In this document: one piece after another, positions 7,049 to 14,227 of the stretch
Layout: each line of letters begins with the position of its first letter
Numbering within the stretch: the stretch's first letter is position 1
DNA from: an uncultured Eubacteriales bacterium
GTDB lineage: Bacteria > Bacillota > Clostridia > Oscillospirales > Oscillospiraceae
Direction: 5' to 3'
DNA: 14,352 nt
Assembly: GCA_900550585.1 (NCBI GenBank)
Contig: URST01000056.1
Location: forward strand, 1 to 14,352
Position numbers and translations under genes: made by a program
Notes under the pieces: generated by a model
Database searches by the model: none
Seen by the model: the letters and a program-made list of their open reading frames with translations, nothing else
What the model was told of the DNA's origin: nothing

Positions 7049-7828
7049 TCAGACGGTCTCGGGTGTGTAAACGGGAATGTTGTGCTGCCGGTAGTACTCC
7101 ATAAATTCGCCCTCCGGCAGGCGGTCGGTGATCAGGGAATGGGACTGGGCCAGATCCGCGTAGCGGATGAACTGCTTTTTGTGGAACTTGCTGGAGTCCG
7201 CCACGATATAGGTGGTGTCGGAGATCTCCCGGATCAGGTTGACGACGTTGAATTCTCCCGCGGTGGTCACGGTATACCCACGGTTCAGGTCGATGCCGGC
7301 CACGCCCACAAAGGCCTTGGAGATGGTGATGTCCCGGATATAGGCGCCGAATATCTCGCCGCCAAGGTTCAGCGTGGAATGGGACAGCTCGCCGCCGGTC
7401 ATGATCAGGTTCGCCTGCGGGTTCTTCGTCAGCTCAAAGGCCACCAGCAGATTGTTGGTCAGAACGTTGAGGTTCTTCCGCTTGACCAGCGCCTTTGCGA
7501 TGTAGTAGCAGGTGGTGCCGCTGCCCAGAAAGATCCACTCGTTCTCGGAGATAAAGGTGGCGGCGATCCTGCCGATGGCCTCCTTGGCCGGGTCGTAGGG
7601 CACGAACGTCCCCACCATATATTCTCCGGCGGTGGTATCCTTCTTGCTCGCCGTGGCGATGGCGCCGCCGTGGGTGCGCACCAGCTGGCCGCTGCTCTCC
7701 AGATAGGCCAGATCCTTCCGGATGGTCACCAGCGATACGCCGAACTGACGGGCCAGCGCACCCACGTCCGCGTCCCCCTGATCGGCGAGGATCGCCAGGA
7801 TCTGATTCATTCTCTCTGCTTTGTACAT
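7049..7828 (-). CDS. DeoR-family transcriptional regulator
   Basis: A 259-residue repressor-type regulator. The N-terminal winged helix-turn-helix (about 5-57) carries the DeoR signature ALARQFGVSLVTIRKDLAYL and ends with the usual RTHGGAI. The C-terminal DeoRC sensor domain has FLGSGTTCYYIA, NVLTNNLLVAFEL, MTGGELSHSTLNLGG, FVGVAGID and IVADSSKF, the residues that in this family bind a phosphorylated sugar or related effector. Start at 7828 has an AGGGGG site at 8 nt. It is divergent from the ABC-transporter operon and upstream of the reductase, so local and self control are likely. Repeats of AACGAAA in the shared control region, one inside its own promoter, are candidate operators. Confidence 0.92.
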   Translation of the reverse strand: MYKAERMNQILAILADQGDADVGALARQFGVSLVTIRKDLAYLESSGQLVRTHGGAIATASKKDTTAGEYMVGTFVPYDPAKEAIGRIAATFISENEWIFLGSGTTCYYIAKALVKRKNLNVLTNNLLVAFELTKNPQANLIMTGGELSHSTLNLGGEIFGAYIRDITISKAFVGVAGIDLNRGYTVTTAGEFNVVNLIREISDTTYIVADSSKFHKKQFIRYADLAQSHSLITDRLPEGEFMEYYRQHNIPVYTPETV

Positions 7829-7874
7829 AGCCGTTCCCCCTGCATGTATTTTGCCAAAATGTTAACGTAGTATA

Positions 7875-7903
7875 ATTTTACAAAAGGAACGAAAGCTTGT
7901 CAA
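7875..7903 (-). promoter_or_regulatory. promoter of the DeoR-reductase operon
   Basis: On the minus strand TTGACA (7903-7898) and TAAAAT (7880-7875) are 17 nt apart, a near-consensus vegetative promoter about 45 nt before the regulator ATG. The spacer contains one AACGAAA repeat (7888-7894), so bound regulator would block polymerase, consistent with autorepression. Confidence 0.8.
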
Positions 7904-7982
7904 CATTTTTGAAACAAAAGGAAATAGAACGAAACATATATTTTACACAAAAATGTAGAAACTTACAAAAAGGAGCGGCAAC

Positions 7983-7999
7983 GTCAACTGTATGTTGAC
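7983..7999. promoter_or_regulatory. GTCAAC-N5-GTTGAC palindrome over the -35 box
   Basis: A perfect 6+6 inverted repeat with TGTAT centre whose right arm contains the TTGAC of the plus-strand -35 box. Could be a second operator, or could arise from the -35 consensus plus a chance mirror. Confidence 0.35.
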
Positions 8000-8024
8000 A
8001 AATCGAAGCTTATGTTGCTATGAT
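7995..8024 (+). promoter_or_regulatory. promoter of the transporter-dehydrogenase operon
   Basis: TTGACA (7995-8000), 18-nt spacer and TATGAT (8019-8024) preceded by TGC, an extended -10. Predicted start near 8031, giving an unusually long leader of about 154 nt before the binding-protein ATG. Confidence 0.8.
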
Positions 8025-8054
8025 ATACGCAAAGAAAGAAAAAATCAAGAGGGA

Positions 8055-8084
8055 ATATTTCATTAACAAAAGATAATGAAATAT
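8055..8084 (+). repeat. 11-bp stem-loop in the leader of the binding-protein gene
   Basis: Arms 8055-8065 (ATATTTCATTA) and 8074-8084 (TAATGAAATAT) pair perfectly around an 8-nt A-rich loop. It sits about 25 nt into the predicted transcript and directly before the third AACGAAA. It may be an RNA stabilising 5' hairpin or a DNA palindrome bound by a regulator. Confidence 0.5.
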
Positions 8085-8184
8085 ATAAACGAAACTTAAC
8101 GCTCCGCAAACACAGACAAATGGCAGTTCGGGTAAATCCCTAATGATATACGGCTGCAAAAAAAAGAAAGGAAGATCTATTGCT

Positions 8185-9237
8185 ATGAAAAAACTCTTTG
8201 CTCTGATCCTCGCGTTGGTCATGGGTCTGTCTCTGGTCGCCTGCGGCGAGCAGAAGCAGCCCGATGCCACGCCCGACGGCGGCGATGAGCTTGCCGCCAA
8301 GGAAATGACCATCGTCCTGATCCCCAAGCTGGTCCACGAGTTCTACAACTACGTGCTGGACGGCGCGAACCAGGCTGTCTCCGAGCTGGAGGCGCAGGGT
8401 TACAAGGTCAACGTGGTGTGGAGCGCTCCCACCGCTGCTGATGTCACCGAGCAGACCGAGAAGCTGGAGGCCGCCATCGCCCTGAATCCCGATTACATCG
8501 GCATCGCGGTGATCAACGGCGAGAGCGTGAAGCCCATCCTGGAGTCCGCGCAGTCCAAGGGCATCAAGGTCATCGCCTTTGATACCGACTATGAGGGCTC
8601 TACCGCTGACGCTTTCGTGGGCGCTACTCTGGAGGCGCAGTATCATTCCGGCGAGCAGGCTGCCGACATCCTGGTCCAGCAGACCGGCAAGACCTCCGGC
8701 AAGGCTGCCATGCTGACCGGCTCCCCCGATGCCGAGAACCACAAGCTGTTCTCCGGCGGCTTCCGTGATCGTATGGCCTCCCAGTATCCCGACTTCGAGA
8801 TCGTGACCGAGCAGGCCGATAACGACGATAAGGAAAAGGCCACCCAGCTGACCGAGGCCATTTTGGCGCAGTATCCTGACATCGACATCATCTTCGGTGG
8901 TGACGGCTCTGCGGGCGTTGGCGCCGGTATCGCTGTCCAGGCTGCCATTGACGCCGGTCAGATCCCCGCCGGCCAGGTGAAGATCTCCGACTACTGCCTG
9001 ACCAATGACTCCCAGACCTCTCTGGAGGCCAACCAGGTCACCGCCATCACCGATTACAGCCCCTACTTCGAGGGCTACTACACCGTGATGATCGCGGCCC
9101 AGCAGTTCTTCAACGGCATTGATCTGCAGAATATCGACATCCCCTTCGGCGTCGTCACGCTGGAGAACCTGGATGGCTATTCCGACGAGTACAAGCAGAT
9201 CTGCATCGACAACGGCGTCGAGTACTGGAACAAGTGA
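8185..9237 (+). CDS. sugar-type ABC transporter substrate-binding lipoprotein (periplasmic-binding-protein family 4)
   Basis: A 350-residue lipoprotein. The signal peptide MKKLFALILALVMGLSLVAC ends in a lipobox with the lipidated cysteine at position 20, followed by a flexible Asp/Pro/Gly linker. The mature part is an RbsB-like two-lobe binding domain starting at MTIVLIPKLVHEFYN (about 43-57), with DYIGIAVINGESVKPIL, KVIAFDTDYEG and DIDIIFGGDGSAGVGA. The family binds ribose, xylose, AI-2, polyols and related small compounds; the ligand here is unknown. The IPKL...D-x-D pattern recalls the AI-2 receptor LsrB, but other LsrB ligand residues seem not to match. Start at 8185 is chosen over upstream alternatives because the signal peptide begins there, with AAAGGAAG 10 nt before. 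First gene of the operon, so made in highest amount. Confidence 0.93.
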   Translation: MKKLFALILALVMGLSLVACGEQKQPDATPDGGDELAAKEMTIVLIPKLVHEFYNYVLDGANQAVSELEAQGYKVNVVWSAPTAADVTEQTEKLEAAIALNPDYIGIAVINGESVKPILESAQSKGIKVIAFDTDYEGSTADAFVGATLEAQYHSGEQAADILVQQTGKTSGKAAMLTGSPDAENHKLFSGGFRDRMASQYPDFEIVTEQADNDDKEKATQLTEAILAQYPDIDIIFGGDGSAGVGAGIAVQAAIDAGQIPAGQVKISDYCLTNDSQTSLEANQVTAITDYSPYFEGYYTVMIAAQQFFNGIDLQNIDIPFGVVTLENLDGYSDEYKQICIDNGVEYWNK

Positions 9238-9298
9238 TCTGTGGGTCGAACCACATCCTGATGCGACACAGGGATCGATCAATCAACAGTTGTATAGA

Positions 9299-9333
9299 CA
9301 GTGTCGCTGCCCTTTTACAGGGCAGCGACACTG
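9299..9333 (+). repeat. 14-bp stem-loop between binding-protein and ATPase genes
   Basis: Arms 9299-9312 (CAGTGTCGCTGCCC) and 9320-9333 pair perfectly around TTTTACA. There is no T-tract after it, so it is more likely a 3' stabiliser or partial terminator that lets the binding protein be made in excess over the membrane parts, as known for other ABC operons. An upstream GCGACAC (9263-9269) can pair with 9301-9307 as an alternative. Confidence 0.7.
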
Positions 9334-9366
9334 CATACAGAAATAACCACTGGAGGAAACGGGAAG

Positions 9367-10875
9367 ATGACAGATCATAAATTGGAGGTCAAGAATGTCA
9401 GTAAATCTTTCCCCGGCGTGAAAGCGCTGGTGGATGTCAGTATTTACATCGACAAAGGCGAGATCATCTCCTTGGTGGGTGAAAATGGTGCGGGAAAGAG
9501 CACTCTGATCAACGTGATCTCAGGCCAGATCCAGCCGGATGTTGGATCTGTTTCTATTGACGGTAAAGAAGTAAAGCTGAACAGTCCCACGGATGCGATC
9601 CATCTGGGCGTCGGACTGGTGCCGCAGGAGCTGAACCTGATCCCCCAGCTCTCTGTGGCGGAGAACATTTACCTTGGTATCCGCAAGGTAAAGCCGGGGG
9701 TCATTCCCAGTATTGATTGGAAACGTATGCGGGTAGACGCCGAGGAGGTCCTGGCCTCGCTGGGCGTCAAAATGGACGTTACGAAGGTCGTTGAGAGCAT
9801 GAGCGTCGCCGACCAGCAGATGGTGCAGATCGCCCGCGCCCTGTGTCTGGGCGCCGACATTCTGATCTTCGACGAACCCACTGCCTGCCTTACCATAAAA
9901 GAGAGCGAAAAGCTGCTGAACCTGATAAAGCGGTTCCGCGAAGAAGGAAAATCCGTGATCTTCGTGTCCCACCATCTGGATGAGGTCATCGAGATATCCG
10001 ACCGCGTGGTGGTGATGCGCGACGGCGCACATGTGGAGACTCTCAGCCGGGAGGAGATGTCCGTTCCCCGCCTGATCCGGGGCATGGTGGGCCGCGAGGT
10101 GGAAAAGACCGAACTGCTGCGGCGGGAGATCCCCGCCGATGCGGAAACATTTCTGAAGGTGGAGAACCTGACCCGCAAGGGCGAGTTCGAGAATATCTCC
10201 TTCGAGGTGAAGAAGGGCGAGATATTCGGCATCGCCGGCCTTGTGGGCGCGGGACGCACCGAGCTGGTCAGCACCATCTTCGGTGACCGCAAGCCCGACA
10301 GCGGCACCATCTGGCTGGAGGATGCGGAGCGGAAAAACTCCACGCCCCGCAAGTCCATCCACAGCGGCATCGGCTTTGTGCCGGAGGAACGGCGGAAGTT
10401 CAGCATCCTGCCCACCATCACCATCCGCGAGAACCTCTCCGCGGCCATCTGGGACAGGTTGTTCCACTTCCCCAACATCGACCGGAAACAGGAGTGTGAC
10501 GCCGTGGCGGAGTTCGGCGGCCAGGTGAAGGTCAAGATGGCCTCCCCCGAGGGGCTGCTGACGAAGCTCTCCGGCGGCAACCAGCAAAAGGTCATCATCG
10601 CCCGCTGGCTGGCGGCCGGATGCAGGCTGCTGATCATCGACGAGCCCACCCGCGGCATTGACGTGGTGGCCAAGGACGAGATCCACAAGCTGCTGCGCAA
10701 GTGTGCCGACGAGGGCATGACGGTGCTGGCCGTCTCCTCCGAGATGGAGGAGCTCATCAACATCTGCAACCGCATCCTCATCATGCACGAGGGCCGGCAG
10801 AAGGCTGTGGTGTCCGCCGAGAACATCACGCCGGAGGAGATCCTGAACATCGCATTGTCTGAATCCAAGGAATAG
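9367..10875 (+). CDS. sugar ABC transporter ATPase, two nucleotide-binding domains (RbsA/MglA type)
   Basis: A 502-residue ATPase that energises uptake with the permease encoded next. Domain 1: Walker A GENGAGKST (38-46), Q-loop VPQE (85-88), Walker B LIFDEP (166-171), H-loop SHH (201-203). Its signature segment reads MSVADQQMVQIARAL, which departs from the canonical LSGGQ, as in many RbsA-class proteins. Domain 2: degenerate Walker A GLVGAGRTE (291-299), good signature LSGGNQQKV (401-409), Walker B LLIIDEP (421-427). One canonical and one degenerate site is the family norm. The frame opens at 9301 but ATG 9367 is chosen, with GGAGG 10 nt upstream and the domain starting immediately. It follows the binding protein after a 129-nt gap holding a stem-loop. 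Confidence 0.95.
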   Translation: MTDHKLEVKNVSKSFPGVKALVDVSIYIDKGEIISLVGENGAGKSTLINVISGQIQPDVGSVSIDGKEVKLNSPTDAIHLGVGLVPQELNLIPQLSVAENIYLGIRKVKPGVIPSIDWKRMRVDAEEVLASLGVKMDVTKVVESMSVADQQMVQIARALCLGADILIFDEPTACLTIKESEKLLNLIKRFREEGKSVIFVSHHLDEVIEISDRVVVMRDGAHVETLSREEMSVPRLIRGMVGREVEKTELLRREIPADAETFLKVENLTRKGEFENISFEVKKGEIFGIAGLVGAGRTELVSTIFGDRKPDSGTIWLEDAERKNSTPRKSIHSGIGFVPEERRKFSILPTITIRENLSAAIWDRLFHFPNIDRKQECDAVAEFGGQVKVKMASPEGLLTKLSGGNQQKVIIARWLAAGCRLLIIDEPTRGIDVVAKDEIHKLLRKCADEGMTVLAVSSEMEELINICNRILIMHEGRQKAVVSAENITPEEILNIALSESKE

Positions 10876-10886
10876 GAGAAATGGAT

Positions 10887-11873
10887 ATGGAAAATTTGAT
10901 CGAAAAGAAAAAGTTCTCTTTGGGGCAGAACGCATCCACGATTTTGTTCCTGCTTCTCTTTATCGCTCTGTTCGGCGCGATCCTCTCTTTTGCCACACCG
11001 AACTTCCTGACCGCGTATAACGTGGGCGTCATCTTCAAGCAGATGTCCTTCTTCGGCGTGGCGGCGCTGGGCCAGACGCTGGTGCTGATCATCGGCGGTA
11101 TCGACCTGTCCATCGGCTCCACGGCCTGCCTGAGCGGCATCCTCTTTGCATTGTGCATGACCAAGACCGGCATGCATCCCCTGCTGGCGGTGGTGATCTG
11201 CGTGATCGCCGGCGCGCTCATGGGCTACATCAACGGCCTGTTCATCACCAAGCTGAAGCTCCATCCCTTCATCGTGACGCTGGCTGCCAGCAACATCGGC
11301 TACGGCTTCGTGCTGGTCATCTCCGAGGGCTACACCATCTCCGGCATCACCGGCAAGGTGCTGACCATCGGCCAGGGCATGCTGGGCCCCATCCCCGTAC
11401 CCACAGTCATTTTCATCGTCTTTGTGGCGATCCTGGCCTACATCCTGAAGTGTACGCCCTTCGGCCGTGAGCTGTTCGCCATCGGCGGCAACGCCGCGGC
11501 ATCCCGTCTGGTGGGCATCAATGTGGAGTCCCGCACCCGCCTCGTGTATCTGCTGTCCGGCGCTTTCGCCGCCTTTGCGGGCATCATGGTGGCCTGCCGC
11601 TACAACTCCGGCCAGCCCACCATCGGCGAGACGTGGGTCATGAACTCCATCACCGCAGCCGTGATCGGCGGCACCTCCATGGCCGGCGGCGTCGGCACCG
11701 TGGTGGGTACGCTGGTGGGCACACTGCTGATGCAGCTGCTGTCCAACGCCATCGTCATGCTGAACATCTCCCAGTACTGGGAGCAGGTCATGATCGGCAG
11801 CGTGGTGCTGCTGGCCGTGGTCATCGACTCTCTGCGCACCATGGGCAGGACGAAGTCCCTGCGCAACAAGTAA
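10887..11873 (+). CDS. sugar ABC transporter permease (RbsC type)
   Basis: A 328-residue integral membrane protein of the RbsC/MglC/LsrC class with about 8-10 hydrophobic segments. Family hallmarks are GGIDLSIGS (the conserved loop after an early helix), the cytoplasmic coupling loop GRELFAIGGNAAASRLVGI that docks on the ATPase, and GGTSMAGGVGTVVGTLVG near the end. An ATG six bases earlier (10881) is in frame, but AGGAG at 10874-10878 is only 2 nt from it and 8 nt from 10887, so 10887 is preferred. The gene starts 11 nt after the ATPase stop. Only one permease gene is present, so the transporter would be a homodimeric channel, as for ribose. The next gene, an enzyme subunit, follows after 48 nt. 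Confidence 0.93.
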   Translation: MENLIEKKKFSLGQNASTILFLLLFIALFGAILSFATPNFLTAYNVGVIFKQMSFFGVAALGQTLVLIIGGIDLSIGSTACLSGILFALCMTKTGMHPLLAVVICVIAGALMGYINGLFITKLKLHPFIVTLAASNIGYGFVLVISEGYTISGITGKVLTIGQGMLGPIPVPTVIFIVFVAILAYILKCTPFGRELFAIGGNAAASRLVGINVESRTRLVYLLSGAFAAFAGIMVACRYNSGQPTIGETWVMNSITAAVIGGTSMAGGVGTVVGTLVGTLLMQLLSNAIVMLNISQYWEQVMIGSVVLLAVVIDSLRTMGRTKSLRNK

Positions 11874-11921
11874 ACGTCATTACCGCCTAACGGCAAGAAA
11901 TATCGGAGGCATAAGACAAAC

Positions 11922-12932
11922 ATGAAAGAGTTGAACCAAGAAGTCCTGCTGGATCTGTATTCCCGGATGACCACCATCCGCGAATTTGAGAAGGAGGCCA
12001 TCGAGCTGGCCAAGATGAACCTGACCCGCGCGGCGATCCACACCTACAACGGTGAGGAGGCCATCGGCGTGGGTGTCTGCGCCCACCTGACCAACAACGA
12101 CTACATCGTTTCCAACCACCGCGGCCACGGCCACTGCATCGCCAAGGGCGCCGATCTGCGCCGTATGTTCGCCGAGCTGATGGCCCGTGAGACCGGCTAC
12201 TGCAAGGGCAAGGGCGGCTCCATGCATATCGCGGATATGGATGTGGGCATGCTGGGCGCCAACGGCATCGTGGGCGGCGGCATCCCCATCGCCATTGGCG
12301 CCGCGCTGGCCCAGAAATACCTGAACAAGGATTCCATCACCGTGGTGTTCTTCGGCGACGGCGCCTCCAACGAGGGCACGTTCCACGAGTCCATCAATAT
12401 GGCGGCCGTCAATCACCTGCCGGTGATCTTCCTGTGCGAGAACAACCAGTACGCCATCTCCCTGAATGTCAAGGAGTCCACCGGCTGCGAGAACATCGCG
12501 GACCGCGCCGTGGGCTACGGCATCCCCGGTTATATTCTGGACGGCAACAACGTGGTGGAGGTCTACAACAAGATGGGCGAGATCGTGGATCACGTCCGTC
12601 AGCACGGCGGCCCCGTTCTGGTGGAGGCCAAGACCTACCGCATGGCCGGTCACTATTTCGGCGACAACGAGAACTACCGCACCCGCGAGGAGGTAGCCAG
12701 CTGGGCAGAGAAGTGCCCCATCCTGGCGGCGCAGAAGGTGCTGCGTGAGCAGTACGGCATGGCGCAGGAGGAACTGGACGCCATCTGGCAGCGGCAGAAG
12801 CAGATCGTGCTGGACGCCTGCGAGGAGGCCAAAAAGGATCCCGAGCCGCTGGTGGACGATCTGGAGAATGATCTGTACTCCCCCAACATGAAGAACATCG
12901 AGTGGAAGCCCTTCGTTTCCCCCGCGCAGTAA
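11922..12932 (+). CDS. acoA: ThDP-dependent dehydrogenase E1 alpha subunit (acetoin dehydrogenase AcoA-like)
   Basis: A 336-residue alpha subunit of an E1 enzyme that decarboxylates a 2-oxo acid or cleaves an acyloin using thiamine diphosphate and passes the acyl group to a lipoyl domain. The ThDP/Mg motif is FFGDGASNEGTFHESINMAA (GDG at 145-147) with CENNQYAIS (172-180) giving the second metal ligand. GKGGSMHIADMDVGMLGANGIVGGGIP is closer to AcoA of acetoin dehydrogenase than to pyruvate dehydrogenase alpha, so acetoin or a related acyloin is my best guess; substrate cannot be proven from sequence. It is 48 nt after the permease with a GGAGG site 13 nt before the ATG and is followed by the beta subunit 18 nt later. 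Gene symbol is by resemblance only. Confidence 0.85.
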   Translation: MKELNQEVLLDLYSRMTTIREFEKEAIELAKMNLTRAAIHTYNGEEAIGVGVCAHLTNNDYIVSNHRGHGHCIAKGADLRRMFAELMARETGYCKGKGGSMHIADMDVGMLGANGIVGGGIPIAIGAALAQKYLNKDSITVVFFGDGASNEGTFHESINMAAVNHLPVIFLCENNQYAISLNVKESTGCENIADRAVGYGIPGYILDGNNVVEVYNKMGEIVDHVRQHGGPVLVEAKTYRMAGHYFGDNENYRTREEVASWAEKCPILAAQKVLREQYGMAQEELDAIWQRQKQIVLDACEEAKKDPEPLVDDLENDLYSPNMKNIEWKPFVSPAQ

Positions 12933-12950
12933 GAAAGTCAGGTGTTGTTT

Positions 12951-13922
12951 ATGAAGAAAATGACGATGCGGCAGGCCATCAACGAGGCTCTGCATACCGC
13001 GATGAACAGTGATGACAGCATCATCACCTTTGGCGAGGATATCGCCGTATACGGCGGCCAGCTGCGCTGCTCCTATGACCTGTATGAGCATTTCGGCAAG
13101 AAGCGGGTGTTTGACACGCCCATCTCCGAATCCGCCATCGTCGGCATGGGCATCGGCTCCGCGCTGACCGGCCTGCGGCCCGTGTTCGAGCTGTCCTATA
13201 TCGACTTTATCGGCGTGTGCTTCGACCAGATCCTCAACCAGATGGCCAAGATCCGGTACATGTACGGCGGCACCGTGGAAATGCCGCTGGTGGTCCGCAC
13301 CCAGTGCGGCGCCGGCCTGGGTAACGGCGCCCAGCACTCCCAGTCCCTGGAGGGCATTCTGGCGCAGGTGCCCGGCATCCGGGTGGTGATGCCGTCCAAT
13401 GCCTATGACGCCAAGGGCCTGCTGCTCCACGCCATCCGTGACAACAATCCGGTGATCTTCATCGAGCATAAGGCGCTGTACAAGCTGAAGTGCGACGTGC
13501 CCGAGGAGCCCTATGAGTGCGATTACACCTGCGACATCAAGCACGAGGGCACCGATGTGACCATCGTGGCCTACTCCGCCATGGTGAAGGAGGCCCTGAA
13601 GGCCGCCGAGGAGCTGGAGAAGGAGGGTATCAGTGCTGAGGTGGTGGATCTGCGTTCCATCCGTCCCTTTGACGCGGATACGGTCATCAAGTCCGTCAAC
13701 AAGACCGGACGCCTGGTGGTGGTGCAGGAGGCGAATCTCTGCGCCGGCTTCGGCGCCGAGGTGGCCGCCACGGTCCAGAACGCCTGCTTCAAGACGCTGA
13801 AGGCACCTATCCAGCGCATCGGCGCCCCCAACGTGCCCGTGCCCTTCTCCCCTGTGCTGGAGAAGGCGTACCTGCCCAACAGCGATAAGGTCATTGCCGC
13901 CGTCAAGGCGTGCCTGCAATAA
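12951..13922 (+). CDS. acoB: ThDP-dependent dehydrogenase E1 beta subunit (acetoin dehydrogenase AcoB-like)
   Basis: A 323-residue beta subunit that pairs with the preceding alpha subunit to form the alpha2beta2 E1. It begins MKKMTMRQAINEALHTAM and shows the family motifs TFGEDIAVYGG (27-37), VFDTPISESAIVGMGIG (53-69), CGAGLGNGAQHSQSLE (119-134), VVMPSNAYDAKGLL and FIEHKALYK; the C-terminal transketolase domain has TIVAYSAMVKEAL, VDLRSIRPFD and VVQEAN. A GTG at 12942 is in frame, but ATG 12951 is preferred because the conserved start MRQAINEAL follows it closely and AGGTG lies 6 nt upstream. The stop is 38 nt before the lipoyl gene start. Symbol by resemblance; BkdA2/PdhB-type identity is not excluded. 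Confidence 0.86.
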   Translation: MKKMTMRQAINEALHTAMNSDDSIITFGEDIAVYGGQLRCSYDLYEHFGKKRVFDTPISESAIVGMGIGSALTGLRPVFELSYIDFIGVCFDQILNQMAKIRYMYGGTVEMPLVVRTQCGAGLGNGAQHSQSLEGILAQVPGIRVVMPSNAYDAKGLLLHAIRDNNPVIFIEHKALYKLKCDVPEEPYECDYTCDIKHEGTDVTIVAYSAMVKEALKAAEELEKEGISAEVVDLRSIRPFDADTVIKSVNKTGRLVVVQEANLCAGFGAEVAATVQNACFKTLKAPIQRIGAPNVPVPFSPVLEKAYLPNSDKVIAAVKACLQ

Positions 13923-13960
13923 CAGACCCCTTACAAACTGTCCGAAAGGAGAATGTAATG

Positions 13961-14203
13961 ATGAAGAAAGAGATCGTAATGCCCAAGATCGGCCTGGACA
14001 TGGAGGAAGGCACCATCGAGTCCTGGGAGAAGAAGGTCGGCGACCACGTGGCCGAGGGCGACGTGCTGTGCAAGATCGAAACGGACAAGGCAGTCACGGA
14101 TGTGGAATCCACCGTCAACGGTACGCTGTGCGAGATCGTGGCGCAGGAGGGCGACACGGTGGAGATCACCAAGACCATCGCCTGGGTGGAAGTGGACGGC
14201 TGA
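13961..14203 (+). CDS. free-standing lipoyl-domain protein
   Basis: An 80-residue protein that is nothing but a lipoyl/biotinyl domain: MKKEIVMPKIGLDMEEGTIE at the start, the lipoyl-lysine motif ETDKA with K43, and GDTVEITKTIAWVEVDG at the end. Such domains swing acyl groups from E1 to E2 and E3. A whole single-domain cistron is unusual; normally the domain is the N-terminus of the E2 or E3 subunit. Start: ATGs at 13958 and 13961 are adjacent; 13961 is preferred because it matches the start of the near-identical copy downstream and keeps the 9-nt distance from AAGGAG. It stops 24 nt before the next gene. It could serve as a mobile carrier for the E1 above, or be the remains of a duplicated E2 start that ended up with its own stop. 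Confidence 0.88.
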   Translation: MKKEIVMPKIGLDMEEGTIESWEKKVGDHVAEGDVLCKIETDKAVTDVESTVNGTLCEIVAQEGDTVEITKTIAWVEVDG

Positions 14204-14227
14204 ACAAGCGGGAAGGAGAATGCAGCA

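Larger units (their letters stand above)
7888..8094. repeat. three direct AACGAAA repeats, candidate DeoR operators
   Basis: AACGAAA occurs at 7888-7894, 7928-7934 and 8088-8094 in the same orientation (the latter two as AACGAAAC). TTTCGTT-type sequences are common operators of DeoR-family sugar regulators. The first lies in the deoR promoter spacer, the second between the two promoters, the third about 60 nt after the predicted plus-strand start. Short motif in AT-rich DNA, so chance occurrence is possible. Confidence 0.5.
7829..8184. other. AT-rich divergent control region between deoR-like gene and transporter operon
   Basis: 356 nt without a gene, clearly AT-rich against GC-rich flanks. 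It holds two back-to-back promoters (minus 7875-7903, plus 7995-8024) that share the ten bases ATGTTGACAA around their -35 boxes, three AACGAAA repeats, a GTCAAC-TGTAT-GTTGAC palindrome (7983-7999) over the plus -35, and a leader of about 150 nt with an 11-bp stem (8055-8065 / 8074-8084). No convincing cre (CcpA) site was seen. Confidence 0.8.

Noticed and set aside
7829..8184. Catabolite repression (cre) site
   Set aside because: ACGAAAGCTT and related stretches were compared with the cre consensus and do not fit it.
8185..9237. Calling the binding protein LsrB (AI-2 receptor)
   Set aside because: IPKL and the D-x-D match LsrB as remembered, but the regions expected to give the other ligand contacts (PDAENHKLF and GGDGSAGVGA) do not, and no lsrK/lsrF/lsrG is visible.
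9520..11264. Minus-strand open frames opposite the ABC ATPase and permease
   Set aside because: The plus-strand reading shows complete ABC motifs; the antisense readings show none.
11880..13919. Minus-strand open frame of 679 codons opposite the E1 alpha and beta genes
   Set aside because: Same pattern: antisense to well-conserved enzyme genes, biased composition, no recognisable motif.
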